From Myxococcales bacterium (GTDB taxonomy: Bacteria; Myxococcota_A; Polyangia; Nannocystales; Nannocystaceae): 57,815 nucleotides of DNA. The notes below the pieces were generated by a model that was given only the letters and a program-made list of their open reading frames with translations, was not told the origin of the DNA and did not search any database. The number at the start of each line of letters is the position of its first letter. The stretch's first letter is position 1. The position numbers were made by a program, and so were the translations under genes. Where the stretch lies: assembly GCA_014240065.1 (NCBI GenBank), contig JAAZXR010000028.1, positions 1-57,815 of the forward strand, given 5' to 3'. Of the stretch, positions 15,767-25,024 are shown one piece after another.

Positions 15767-17899
15767 CTACGGCACCGCACGCAGGTCAGGCCGGTCTTCG
15801 CCCAAGGAGAACACCGGCGGGCTCCCGATGGGAGCGTCGATCGTGAGCGTCACGCCACCCTCGTAGTTGTCGCCGGTCCACACGTGGTACCAGGTTCCCG
15901 GAGGTAGGTAGAGCGAGCGGGTGGTCGCCCCCTCCTCCACTACGGGCGCGACGAGGAGCGAGTCTCCCAGCATGAATTGATCGTGCACGGCTCGCGACGC
16001 GACGTCGTTGGGGAACTCGATCATCAAGTGGCGCACCATGGGCATGGAGCTCGCGTCGGCCTCGGCGGCCATCGCCTCCAGCTCCGGCACCAGCAGCTCG
16101 TGGATATTCGCGAAGCGCCGGAAGTGCGCGGTGGTCTCCGTGTCCGAATCCCACGACCAGTTCTCTAACTTCTTGTTGCCGTCGTGGGTGCGCATGATCG
16201 GCGTGAACGCGCCGAGCTCGGTCCAGCGCAAGAACAGCTCCTTGCCCGAGGGCCCGCCGCTGAACCCCGCGATGTCGTGGGTCACGTAGGGCTGGCCGGA
16301 GAGCCCCAGATTGAGCATGGCGGGCACCACCGTGGGCAGGCCGTCGTGCTCCGACCATGTGCACTCTTGATCGCCCACCCAGTGAATCATCGCGACGCCG
16401 TGGACGCCGCGCCAGCCCGAGCGCGCGAAGCTCACCCAGTCGCCGTCGGGCCGCACCTCGTCCATCACCTCGCGGGTCAGCCGCTGCCACGCCTCAGGGT
16501 AGCGGTTGTGATAGGCGCGGGGATCGCTGCCATTCGACAACTCCGCACTGAGCGGCAACCACTCGGCAAAATCGACCATCCAGCCGTCCATGCCGTAGGT
16601 CTCCACCATGTCGCGCAAGAATGATTTGACGTACTCGCGGGACGCCTCGTTGGTGAGGTCCGGATGCGTGGAGATCAGATTGGGCGCCGCGTGGTCGTAC
16701 ACCTCCCCGTTCTGCTTGATGGTCAGCCCTTGGGCGACCATCTCCGGGTAGTGCTCCAGGGTCGGTGTCTTCGACACGAAGGGGTTCGCGTAGGTGAGGA
16801 ACTTCTTACCGTCCGCGTGGAATTCGGCGATGAGCTCGGCGAGGTCCGGATAGAGCTCAAGATCCGGAAGCCACCGGTACTGCACGCCAAACCCCCCGTC
16901 GAGGTTCATGCGGATGCCCGTCCAGTCCTGCACCCAGATCGCCGAGTAGGGGATCTGGGCCGCCTCCAACGCGAGCTTTTCGGCGCGCACGGAATCGGAG
17001 CCACCTTGCGCCGCCATCCACGGCGACCACGCCCACGTCGGCGGTCGCTTGGGACGGGAGACTCGGTCCGAGAGCTGCCGGATCACGTCGGCGGGCGTCG
17101 GTCCACGGAGCACCCACAGCTCGTGCTCTGGCTCCAACGTCTCGAACCACGCCACCTGTGAGTCGGTGGCGCACAAATCGACGTGCATGCGGTAGTCGGT
17201 GTCCCACACCGCCCCCGCGCCGTCCGCATCCACATAGTAGGGCATGGGGAAGTAGGCGGTGTGCTCCGATCCGTTGATCGGCTGGGATGGCTCCGTCGGC
17301 TCTCGACCGATCCCCTGCTCGCTCACGAACAGGTCAAAGGACTTCCCGCGCTGATCGGTCGTCTCGTACTGCCCCCCGAACCCATGAAAGGTGCCGGTCT
17401 CCGTGCATCGAACGGGGAGGGCGACGGACGTGGTCGTCTGCCCTGTCGGAAGCTGGATCGTGACGCGGCTGAAATCCGAATCCCTAAACTCGTCCCCAAG
17501 GTACACCCGAACCTCTTCTTCACTCCCCTCCCGGCCAAAGACAGCCCACGTCTCATCCGCGATCCCCTCCGGCTCAGATCCACCTCCCTGCTCGACGCCC
17601 CTAAGGAGCGGATACTCCACCGTCTCCTCGTTGGTGCGCGTGAACTCCCAGATGGCGGTGTCGCCAGACCAGCCGATATTGAAGGTGGACACGCGCGGTC
17701 CGTGTCCGGGCGCGAGCCCCCAAATTCGGCGTCCGTCATCCACGAGTGAGAGCCCCCCGTCATCTTCCACGACGACCTCAATGCCGTTGGTGAGGAAGAT
17801 CCGGCCGTCGTCATCCCCCGCGTCTGCAGAGGACGCCCCCTGCTTTCCGCACGAGCCCAGAGTCAACACCAATGACAAAGGAATCCAACCGCGTCGCAT
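15767..17899 (-). CDS. Exported glycoside hydrolase family 31 lipoprotein
   Basis: A 710-aa enzyme with lipobox LGSC (Cys17), so probably anchored in the outer membrane or periplasm. The GH31 beta-sandwich is followed by the TIM barrel; the nucleophile is Asp443 in WMVDFAEWLP and the likely acid Asp510 in WVGDQ. IWVQDWTGIRM closely resembles the E. coli sulfoquinovosidase YihQ. From memory, YihQ also uses an Arg and a Trp about 13-16 residues after that Gln to hold the sulfonate; here the segment reads GGFGVQYRW and neither is conserved. An alpha-glycosidase is therefore a safer call than a sulfoquinovosidase. It has no SD; TACTCT lies 7 nt before the ATG. Confidence 0.88.
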   Translation of the reverse strand: MRRGWIPLSLVLTLGSCGKQGASSADAGDDDGRIFLTNGIEVVVEDDGGLSLVDDGRRIWGLAPGHGPRVSTFNIGWSGDTAIWEFTRTNEETVEYPLLRGVEQGGGSEPEGIADETWAVFGREGSEEEVRVYLGDEFRDSDFSRVTIQLPTGQTTTSVALPVRCTETGTFHGFGGQYETTDQRGKSFDLFVSEQGIGREPTEPSQPINGSEHTAYFPMPYYVDADGAGAVWDTDYRMHVDLCATDSQVAWFETLEPEHELWVLRGPTPADVIRQLSDRVSRPKRPPTWAWSPWMAAQGGSDSVRAEKLALEAAQIPYSAIWVQDWTGIRMNLDGGFGVQYRWLPDLELYPDLAELIAEFHADGKKFLTYANPFVSKTPTLEHYPEMVAQGLTIKQNGEVYDHAAPNLISTHPDLTNEASREYVKSFLRDMVETYGMDGWMVDFAEWLPLSAELSNGSDPRAYHNRYPEAWQRLTREVMDEVRPDGDWVSFARSGWRGVHGVAMIHWVGDQECTWSEHDGLPTVVPAMLNLGLSGQPYVTHDIAGFSGGPSGKELFLRWTELGAFTPIMRTHDGNKKLENWSWDSDTETTAHFRRFANIHELLVPELEAMAAEADASSMPMVRHLMIEFPNDVASRAVHDQFMLGDSLLVAPVVEEGATTRSLYLPPGTWYHVWTGDNYEGGVTLTIDAPIGSPPVFSLGEDRPDLRAVP

Positions 17900-17906
17900 G
17901 GGAGCC

Positions 17907-17912
17907 AGAGTA
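17907..17912 (-). promoter_or_regulatory. -10-like box for a leaderless start (GH31 gene)
   Basis: TACTCT on the minus strand, 7 nt before the ATG at 17899. A TTGAGT lies 19 nt further upstream and may serve as a weak -35. Confidence 0.4.
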
Positions 17913-17965
17913 TCCCACCCCCGACCCGTGAACTCAATCGATCCCGGGATCCGTGCGCGCGCGCC

Positions 17966-19348
17966 TCATGGAGCGCCGGGCGTCTCCGTGAGCGTCTTGA
18001 TGTGCGCGAGCACCCGATCGTGAATCGCACCGATGAGCGCCTGCGAGAAGACGCCCCAGTACGCCACCGGAAACACCTCCAGCTCGTACCACGTGCGCCC
18101 CTCCAGACGCGTGCGACCGCCGGGCAGCGCCACCAGCTTGAACTCTCCCCTGCGGCTCCGTAGGTAGCCGTCGAGGTGTGGCGGGTGCACGTGGCGGTAG
18201 GGGCTCAACTCGGTCATGGGCGGCGGCTGCGAGGCGACGTCAAAGCCCAGACGATGCGGCGCCTCCCACACGGTGATCGGCTCGACAAACGGCCCGGTAG
18301 AGAACTCGCAGGACCGCACCGCCCCCACGCCGGCGCCCTCGATGCGGGCGCGCTGCGGGTAGGCGACGCCGAGCTCGAAGAACCATCGACCGGGCTCTGG
18401 CAGCTCCGTGAACCCCACCACGTTCGGCCACACCGCGTCGGGCGGCGCGTCGATGATGATCTCGCTCTTGGCCATCAGGAGTGGGACGCCGCGGGCGCTG
18501 GGCTCCATGAAGCCCAGCAGCGGCAGCGCCGCGACGGCCAGCGCCACCTGCCGCGCTGTCCCCCCGCCGCGCAGCGCCAACGCGCGGCCCACCACGGCGC
18601 CGAACCCCGCCATGATCACCGCCAAGGGCAAGGCCATCGCCAGACAAATGACCCCCTCCACCGCGATCAACAGCAACACACCACCGACCATCAGTACAGA
18701 GAGCCAGCCCACGAGCAGAGAAGACGCCAAGGTCCGGGGGCGCCGGCGGTTGTGAACGAACGAGCCCGCCGCGCCCATCATCACCGGCGTGAGGACAAAG
18801 AGCGAAGAGCCGTACTCGCCGAGGACCACCGTGGACACCAGGGTCATGGCCACGCCGATGCCCAGGCCGATCCCCGTGCCGAGCATGGCGGTCTTCAAGC
18901 GATCTGTCGAAACAGGGGACGCGGGGGGGTCGTGCCCGCGCTCGTCCGACCCTGGCGAACGCGAGGGCAACACCGAGAGCAAGGCCATCAACAAGTAATT
19001 GAGGCCCGGGAGGAAGAACGCGAGACTCACCATCCCCGGGAGCCCCGCGTCCAGCGCTCGCCGCAGGCTCATGGAGAGCCCCACCCACGCGAAGGGCAAG
19101 GCCCAGACCACCATCCACAGCCCGATCACCTCGTCGCTGCCCCCCTCGAACATCGCCTCGCGGTGGGCAAGCACAGGGCTCAGGTACGCCCACAGGCCGA
19201 TGCTCGCGCCGGTGAGCCAGCGAACCAGCGCGGCGTCCACCGCGATCTTGAGCGCCATCAATCCGACCCCACTCCAAAGATATGCGCGACGATCGACCGG
19301 CTCGCTCAACCCAAACCACAAGCGCAATAGTCTCTTGAACTCACTCAC
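17966..19348 (-). CDS. Membrane protein fused to an SRPBCC (polyketide-cyclase/START-like) domain
   Basis: A 460-aa protein from the GTG at 19348, chosen because GGGAGG lies 8 nt upstream. Residues 1-290 contain about seven to eight hydrophobic segments; the first part (FGLSEPVDRRAYLWSGVGLM) recalls DUF805-type membrane proteins. Residues 305-455 form a soluble SRPBCC/START-like domain (SEIIIDAPPDAVWPNVVGF at its start), a fold that binds hydrophobic ligands. The combination suggests handling of a lipid or quinone at the membrane, but that is inference. It is followed by the GH31 gene and preceded by the protease gene, both on the same strand. Confidence 0.7.
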   Translation of the reverse strand: MSEFKRLLRLWFGLSEPVDRRAYLWSGVGLMALKIAVDAALVRWLTGASIGLWAYLSPVLAHREAMFEGGSDEVIGLWMVVWALPFAWVGLSMSLRRALDAGLPGMVSLAFFLPGLNYLLMALLSVLPSRSPGSDERGHDPPASPVSTDRLKTAMLGTGIGLGIGVAMTLVSTVVLGEYGSSLFVLTPVMMGAAGSFVHNRRRPRTLASSLLVGWLSVLMVGGVLLLIAVEGVICLAMALPLAVIMAGFGAVVGRALALRGGGTARQVALAVAALPLLGFMEPSARGVPLLMAKSEIIIDAPPDAVWPNVVGFTELPEPGRWFFELGVAYPQRARIEGAGVGAVRSCEFSTGPFVEPITVWEAPHRLGFDVASQPPPMTELSPYRHVHPPHLDGYLRSRRGEFKLVALPGGRTRLEGRTWYELEVFPVAYWGVFSQALIGAIHDRVLAHIKTLTETPGAP

Positions 19349-19453
19349 AGCATCGACCTCCCCACGCCGTGATCCTATCACCCGCGTGATGGAAGTCCCA
19401 GCAGCCCGAGCGCGCGCGCGCGAATCCTCCCGCCGGACGCCACGACCCGAGCG

Positions 19454-20917
19454 TCAGCGGCGACGACGACGGAACCCGAGGACACCGAACGGCAAAAGCA
19501 AGCCTAGCGCACCCAGCGGGCTCTGCTCACGGGCGACATCACAGGCGCAACCCTCATCACCACGGTCGTTGAGGCCGGAATCTCCTCCGCCAGTCTCGCC
19601 GATACCGGAGTCACCCGAGTCGTCGCCGGAGTCTCCACCGGAGTCTCCACCGGAGTCTCCGGGTTGTGGATCAGGTGGAGGGTTCGGCGCGTCATCCCCG
19701 ACGGCCACGTTCACCTGGGCGTACCCAATCACCCCGCCCCAGTCCTCGGCTTCGATGCGGATGTCGTAGGTGCCCTCTGGGAAGTTGCCCGACAGCCCCT
19801 CAAACGTGGGCGCTGGCGGCCATTGGTAAAACGCCGCCCCCTGGACCGGATCGTACCCGCCCACGTCACCGTTGATCACGAAGCGGACCTCACGAATTGG
19901 CCACTCGTGTTGCACGTCGTAGGCGATGTCAATGCTGGCGGTCCCGTCGACGGGGTCGAAGACCTCTTGGTCCAGCGGGGCGTTGATCGTCACAGTCGGT
20001 GTGGGATGCGCTTGGCCGTACGCCGGCCCGCAGGTGTCGAGGTAGCCGCTGCGCTGATGATCGCATCCGTCGCCCCAGCTACCCACGGCCATGGGGTCCA
20101 TGGAGAACTGCCCGCACTCTGCGGTCGGGTTCCAAGTCCCGTCCGCGTCGGTACACGGGGTGAAGTCGACACCGGTCGCCTCCTCGGCCCAAGGCACGTG
20201 AAAGGGTGTGAACACGTAGGTGCCCCCACCGGTGCCGCATCCCTCTGGACCACCAGAGGTGATGCCGAAGGTGCGAAACACCCCGTCGTCAAGTTGGGCG
20301 TAGGCGGGCCCCCCCGAGTCTCCCGAGCAAGAGTCCTTGTTCGTCGTCCCCACGAAGACCGCGTTGGTGCCGTCGCCGTAGGTGAATAAATCTTGGCGAA
20401 TAATCGTGTCTGTGTAGCGCTTGGTGCCAAAGCCACCGCTGTCCGAATTGTTCCCGAAGCCGGCGATGTACACGCCGGCGGAGTCCTTGCCGATCTGATT
20501 CACCTCGCAACCCATGGCGATGGGCGCGATGGGCACGTTCGTCACCGCGGAGTCGAGCACGCAGAACTTGGCGTCCCATCCGCCGACCCCGTTGTTGTCG
20601 CCCGGGTTCCACTCGGGTCGCTGGACGCAATAGTCTACCGACACGTTGCCTACGATCTTGTTGGTCGCCTCGCCGAAGCGCACGGTGGAAGGCGACGGAC
20701 AGTGGGCCGCCGTCGTCACGACCCGAGGGTGCACGAGCGTGGCGGTGCACCCGTTGATCAGGAGCGTCGTCGGCCATTGGCACGTCGAGGCCGGGGTGCC
20801 CATCGAGATTTCCGGCAGCTGCTCGACCACCGGGCCATCCACGTGGTCCTCCGCGGCCCACGCTTCCGTCGAAACTAATAAAGCTGTCAGGGGAAGGATC
20901 GTCCATGCACGCGTCAT
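19454..20917 (-). CDS. Exported trypsin-like serine protease with MYXO-CTERM-type tail
   Basis: A 487-aa S1-family protease. Residues 1-21 are a signal peptide. The triad is visible as TAAHC, the Asp in WDAKFCVLD and Ser in GDSGGP. A beta-sandwich-like region (PTPTVTINAPLDQEVF onward) and a Gly/Asp/Ser-rich linker follow. The C-terminus has GCACD, a hydrophobic stretch and five Arg residues, the layout of the MYXO-CTERM sorting signal that puts proteins on the cell surface of myxobacteria. ATG 20917 is preferred to the TTG 14 codons upstream. Conserved Cys pairs suggest disulfides outside the cytoplasm. Confidence 0.9.
   Translation of the reverse strand: MTRAWTILPLTALLVSTEAWAAEDHVDGPVVEQLPEISMGTPASTCQWPTTLLINGCTATLVHPRVVTTAAHCPSPSTVRFGEATNKIVGNVSVDYCVQRPEWNPGDNNGVGGWDAKFCVLDSAVTNVPIAPIAMGCEVNQIGKDSAGVYIAGFGNNSDSGGFGTKRYTDTIIRQDLFTYGDGTNAVFVGTTNKDSCSGDSGGPAYAQLDDGVFRTFGITSGGPEGCGTGGGTYVFTPFHVPWAEEATGVDFTPCTDADGTWNPTAECGQFSMDPMAVGSWGDGCDHQRSGYLDTCGPAYGQAHPTPTVTINAPLDQEVFDPVDGTASIDIAYDVQHEWPIREVRFVINGDVGGYDPVQGAAFYQWPPAPTFEGLSGNFPEGTYDIRIEAEDWGGVIGYAQVNVAVGDDAPNPPPDPQPGDSGGDSGGDSGDDSGDSGIGETGGGDSGLNDRGDEGCACDVAREQSPLGALGLLLPFGVLGFRRRRR
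19626..19660. repeat. 12-bp repeat, almost three copies, in the protease linker
   Basis: CCGGAGTCTCCA is repeated head to tail and encodes the Gly-Asp-Ser-Gly linker just before the MYXO-CTERM tail. It is a normal feature of such linkers and could vary in length. Confidence 0.8.
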
Positions 20918-21202
20918 CACGGGGAGAAAAGGACGACTTGGGAGGTTTGGCAAGGGCAAAATTCGCGCGGGGCTTTGCTTCGCCTCTCACCTCGCGTCAT
21001 GACACTATTGTCTCTTCAAATAACTGAAAGACAGAACACTTTTTATCTCGTCATGTTTGGCCAACCCACCACGGGTGACCGCGAACGCCGCGTTCCTGGC
21101 GTCACCACTGCGACGCAGCTGCCTGCTTTCGAATCGCGTGTTTTGCGCAACGGCCGAGTAAAACGGGCTCCGCGTCGGTGCAGCGGCGTGGATGCGTCGG
21201 CA

Positions 21203-22498
21203 TCAAAGACCGAGGCGCAGACCCCGAGCACCGTGGAGGGCATCGCCGACGAGATCTCTGTCCGCCTGCGACCACCGCTCCGTGGCGCCGGTCAGTCCGG
21301 CGAAGGCGCCGCGCTCCTCGAGCACCGCGAGGGTCGCGATGACCTCCGATTCCACCTTCGCCAATCGAGCCTCGTAGCGCGCCCGGTCGTCGATCAATCG
21401 GCTCGACTCGACCACCCGAAGCGTCTCCAAGAAATGCCCCGTGAGCTTGAGACGCTGCCCGAGCAGCGCGCGCCGATCCGCCGAAGGGACCACGAGCAAA
21501 GCGTCGATGGACTCGAGCTCTCGGTCGTAGCGCCACTGCGCGAGCGACCAAAGGTGCGACAGCTTCCGGCGCTCTAGACGCTCACCCCCCGCGGCGTCAT
21601 ACGCCGCGAATACCGCCTGCAACAGATGTGCGCCGCCGCAGGTCAGCGCAAACACCCCTCGGCCATCTCGCCGCAGCGCGGCCCCTGAGCTGCGCGCCTG
21701 CTCAATCGGTCTGTAGAGCGCGTAAAGGCCGCTCAGCGCCCCTTCGGCGAGCGCGCCCCGAAGTTCGGTGTTGGCGGCGCCTCCCCAACGCGCGGAGACT
21801 TCAAGAACCCAAGCGACATCATCGAGTCGCCCGGGCACGCCGGGCAACAGCGACGGCGCGGCCGCGCTTAAATCGCGAGGTGTCGGCCAGCCCGTCGGCG
21901 ACAACGCCACCTGACCGACGCGAGCCTCCACCCCGTTTGAGGCTCGGACCACGCTCGCCGGATCGACGCCGGCGGACGCGAAGGTCTTCGCGACGAGACC
22001 GAGATGAGGCTCGATCGGCACGCCCGTCGGCGCCTCTCGAAAGGTGATTCGTCCCGTCACCTCGTCAACCTTCCCGTGCTCGCTCACGAGGATGCGCCAG
22101 GCCTCGTGCTCGCCGACGCGAAAGTCGCTCCCAAACCCGAGCACCGCGTGCGCGAGGACCCAGCCGTCCGACCCATCGATCCCCGGCGACAGCATTTCTT
22201 GGGCGCGCGCGAGCACGGATGCGCGCAGCCGTCGTTGGTCCGAGGCGACCAACGCGCGCGCCCCCGCTTCGAGATCTTGCGCGGACCGCTCCGAGATGAC
22301 GCTCGACGAGGGCTGAGACCGCCCGCCCTTCGGAGCGCCGGCGTCCGATTCCCGCTCCTCGACCCCTGCTCCATGGATTCCGCCCGTCGCCGTCGACGAG
22401 CCCCCCATTTCCCGGCACTGACAGCCGCCAACCGCGAACAGCATGCCGAACACGGCGACAGACTTGAATCGACCTCCATGGAGCGCGCGCCGCCACAC
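21203..22498 (-). CDS. Lipoprotein of unknown function
   Basis: A 431-aa protein with a GTG start. Residues 1-26 form an export signal with lipobox VGGC (Cys26), then a Ser/Gly/Ala-rich linker to residue 70. The remainder is mostly helical and Ala/Leu/Arg-rich (for example LRASVLARAQEML, WVLEVSARWGG). No known domain is recognised. The start lacks an SD but has TATGGT exactly 6 nt upstream. It is divergent from pilT2 and heads the minus-strand block that splits the pil genes. Confidence 0.7.
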   Translation of the reverse strand: MWRRALHGGRFKSVAVFGMLFAVGGCQCREMGGSSTATGGIHGAGVEERESDAGAPKGGRSQPSSSVISERSAQDLEAGARALVASDQRRLRASVLARAQEMLSPGIDGSDGWVLAHAVLGFGSDFRVGEHEAWRILVSEHGKVDEVTGRITFREAPTGVPIEPHLGLVAKTFASAGVDPASVVRASNGVEARVGQVALSPTGWPTPRDLSAAAPSLLPGVPGRLDDVAWVLEVSARWGGAANTELRGALAEGALSGLYALYRPIEQARSSGAALRRDGRGVFALTCGGAHLLQAVFAAYDAAGGERLERRKLSHLWSLAQWRYDRELESIDALLVVPSADRRALLGQRLKLTGHFLETLRVVESSRLIDDRARYEARLAKVESEVIATLAVLEERGAFAGLTGATERWSQADRDLVGDALHGARGLRLGL

Positions 22499-22504
22499 AG
22501 CGAC

Positions 22505-22510
22505 ACCATA
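22505..22510 (-). promoter_or_regulatory. -10-like box for a leaderless start (lipoprotein 21203-22498)
   Basis: TATGGT on the minus strand, then GTCGCT and the GTG start. Spacing is 6 nt, as at several other genes in the window. No -35 element is evident. Confidence 0.42.
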
Positions 22511-22580
22511 GCCCGCCGGCGCCGCTCCGCGATACGGCCGGGGCCGCTTTTGGTCGCGAAAGGCTGCACTTCTGCCGAAT

Positions 22581-22610
22581 TTGGCGCACTAGCGGATGCT
22601 TGGGTACAAT
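22581..22610 (+). promoter_or_regulatory. Promoter of pilT2-pilC-pilS
   Basis: TTGGCG (22581-22586) and TACAAT (22605-22610) separated by 18 nt on the plus strand, giving a leader of about 50 nt to the pilT2 ATG. The -10 is close to consensus, the -35 moderate. Confidence 0.5.
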
Positions 22611-22667
22611 CCATAGTCGAAAGCAACGGTGGCCCACCCGCGGCGCCCCCTACCCGGTTAACGTTTC

Positions 22668-23774
22668 ATGGCATCCATCAATCTCCATCAACTCCTCAAG
22701 GCCATGCTGGACGCGGGGGGGACCGACCTTCACATCAGCACTGGGACGCCTCCCGTCGTCCGCCTCGATGGCAAAATTGTCCCGCTGAAGACGCCCGCGC
22801 TCGGCCCGGTCGAGAGCAAGCAGCTTTGCTACTCCGTCCTCACCGAGGCTCAAAAGCATCGGTTCGAGGAGAATCGAGAGCTCGACTTCTCCTTCGGAGT
22901 GAAAGGGCTGGCTCGCTTCCGTGGGAATGTGTACCTCCAAAAAGGCAACGTCGCAGGCGCTTTTCGCCTGATCCCCTTTAAGCTCCCCGAGTTCGAGGAT
23001 CTGGGGCTCCCTGAGGTGATCCGGAGGCTCTCGCAGAAGCCACGCGGGCTCATCTTGGTGACCGGCCCGACGGGCTCCGGCAAGTCGACCTCGCTGGCCT
23101 CCATGATCAACATGATCAATCGAGACCGTCGAGAGCACATCATCACCATCGAAGATCCCATCGAGTATCTCCACCCGCACCGAGGGTGCATCGTGAACCA
23201 GCGCGAGGTGGGCGAAGATACCAACAGCTTCACCCGCGCTCTTAAGTCGATCCTGCGCCAGGACCCCGACGTCGTGCTGGTGGGCGAGCTTCGCGACAAG
23301 GAGACCATCGAGGCGGCCATGACGATCGCGGAGACTGGTCACCTCACCTTCGCCACCTTGCACACCAACAGCGCGGTGCAGTCCATCAACCGCATCATCG
23401 ATGTGTTTGAGCCTCACCAGCAGAGCCAAATTCGTACGCAGCTGAGCTTTGTGCTGGAGGGCGTACTCACCCAAGCCCTGCTGCCCAAACCCTCGGGGGG
23501 CAGAGCGCTCGCTGTAGAGGTCATGGTGCCCAACGACGCGATTCGAGCGCTCATCCGCGACAACAAGGTCCATCAGATCTACTCACAGATGCAGCTTGGG
23601 CAGGGCGCCCACGGAATGCAGACCTTCAACCAGTCCCTCTCGGACCTCATCCAGCGCGGTGTGATCAGCCGAGAGCTCGGACTGAGTCGATCGAGTAACG
23701 AGGACGAGCTAGAGATGATGCTCCTTGAGGGTAAAGGCCTCGCGCAAGTCACTCACCAGCAGCGGAATCGATGA
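22668..23774 (+). CDS. pilT: Type IV pilus retraction ATPase PilT (second copy, pil operon)
   Basis: A 368-aa PilT-family ATPase. Walker A GPTGSGKS is at 133-140, the Asp box is IEDPIEYLH, Walker B RQDPDVVLVGELRD, and the His box GHLTFATLHT. The C-terminal AIRALIRDNKVHQIYSQMQ is the element needed for retraction in canonical PilT. With pilC 35 nt downstream and pilS after it, the order pilT-pilC-pilS equals that of Myxococcus. This copy is therefore the better candidate for the main retraction motor than the one at 11331. Confidence 0.95.
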   Translation: MASINLHQLLKAMLDAGGTDLHISTGTPPVVRLDGKIVPLKTPALGPVESKQLCYSVLTEAQKHRFEENRELDFSFGVKGLARFRGNVYLQKGNVAGAFRLIPFKLPEFEDLGLPEVIRRLSQKPRGLILVTGPTGSGKSTSLASMINMINRDRREHIITIEDPIEYLHPHRGCIVNQREVGEDTNSFTRALKSILRQDPDVVLVGELRDKETIEAAMTIAETGHLTFATLHTNSAVQSINRIIDVFEPHQQSQIRTQLSFVLEGVLTQALLPKPSGGRALAVEVMVPNDAIRALIRDNKVHQIYSQMQLGQGAHGMQTFNQSLSDLIQRGVISRELGLSRSSNEDELEMMLLEGKGLAQVTHQQRNR

Positions 23775-23809
23775 GAACCTCAACCCCTTGAGTCAAAAGA
23801 GCTAAAAAG

Positions 23810-25018
23810 ATGCCTACATTTCTATGGGAAGCGACAACGAAGGGCGGCGACCACCGCGAGGGCGAAATCAAAGCGGACACGGAGGAGGAGCTTCGGCAGC
23901 GGCTGACGACACAAGGCCTGCAGGTTTCCAAGATCAAGCGCAAGCCGCTTGATATCCAGCTCCCGACCATCGGCACCGGGGTATCGCTCAAGGACATGGT
24001 CGTCTTTAGCCGAACTTTCTCAACCATGATCGACGCCGGTCTCCCGGTGGTGCAGTGCCTCGATATGCTCGGTAGCCAATCCGAGAACCCGAACTTTGGA
24101 AAAATCCTCATGGGCGTCAAAACAGAGGTGGAGACCGGTAAGTCGTTGAGCGAAGGCCTCTCCAAATACCCCCGGGTCTTTGACGAGCTCTTCGTGAACC
24201 TCGTCGCAGCAGGCGAGGCCGGCGGTATCCTCGACCTCATCTTCCGGCGCCTCGCCGCCTATCTTGAGAAGGCCGAGAAACTCCGCCGTCAGGTGCGCGG
24301 CGCCATGGTCTATCCCGCCGGTATTATCGCTGTCGGTTTCGGTGTCATGACCCTCATGCTCACGTTCGTGCTGCCGACCTTCGAGAAAATGTTCGCGGAC
24401 CTCGGCGCGGGACAGCTGCCCGCCCCCACGCGCGTCGTCATCGCCCTCAGCCACTTTTTCGTCGACTACTGGTACATCATCTTCGGGACCATCGGCCTCA
24501 CGATCTTTGGCACGGTCTCCGCGTATCGCACGCCCAAGGGACGCATCATCTTCGACAACATCATCCTTCGCTCCCCGGTGATCGGAAACATCATCCGCAA
24601 AGGCGCGGTCGCGCGCTTCACGCGGACCATGGGCACCCTGCTCTCTTCCGGGGTGAACCTCCTCGAGGCGCTCGACATCGTCGCGCGCACCTCGGGCAAC
24701 GAGGTCGTCAAGCAGGCGATCCTCCACACCCGCGAGAAGGTGTCGCAAGGATCTGACATCGCCTCCCCTCTGATCGAGACCCGCGTGTTCCCACCCATGG
24801 TTTGTCAGATGATCGGCGTGGGTGAGCAGACCGGCGCGATGGACGAGATGCTCCAGAAAATCGCAGATTTTTACGAGGACGAAGTAGACGCTGCGGTCTC
24901 CGCGATGACCGCGCTCATCGAGCCACTCATTCTCGTCGGCCTCGGCGTCGGGGTTGGTGGACTGCTGATCGCGATGTATCTCCCGATCTTCAACATCGCT
25001 GGCTCCATCCAAACCTAG
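23810..25018 (+). CDS. pilC: Type IV pilus inner-membrane platform protein PilC
   Basis: A 402-aa GspF/PilC-family protein that couples the PilB and PilT motors to the pilin pool. It has two T2SSF domains (residues about 65-190 and 270-390, with FSRTFSTMIDAGLPVVQ and FTRTMGTLLSSGVNLLEA) and three membrane segments near 170-190, 215-240 and 370-395. Length is normal. The gene stops 6 nt before pilS, suggesting translational coupling. TAG is the stop codon, so UAG is a normal terminator in this genome. Confidence 0.96.
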   Translation: MPTFLWEATTKGGDHREGEIKADTEEELRQRLTTQGLQVSKIKRKPLDIQLPTIGTGVSLKDMVVFSRTFSTMIDAGLPVVQCLDMLGSQSENPNFGKILMGVKTEVETGKSLSEGLSKYPRVFDELFVNLVAAGEAGGILDLIFRRLAAYLEKAEKLRRQVRGAMVYPAGIIAVGFGVMTLMLTFVLPTFEKMFADLGAGQLPAPTRVVIALSHFFVDYWYIIFGTIGLTIFGTVSAYRTPKGRIIFDNIILRSPVIGNIIRKGAVARFTRTMGTLLSSGVNLLEALDIVARTSGNEVVKQAILHTREKVSQGSDIASPLIETRVFPPMVCQMIGVGEQTGAMDEMLQKIADFYEDEVDAAVSAMTALIEPLILVGLGVGVGGLLIAMYLPIFNIAGSIQT

Positions 25019-25024
25019 GGGTCG

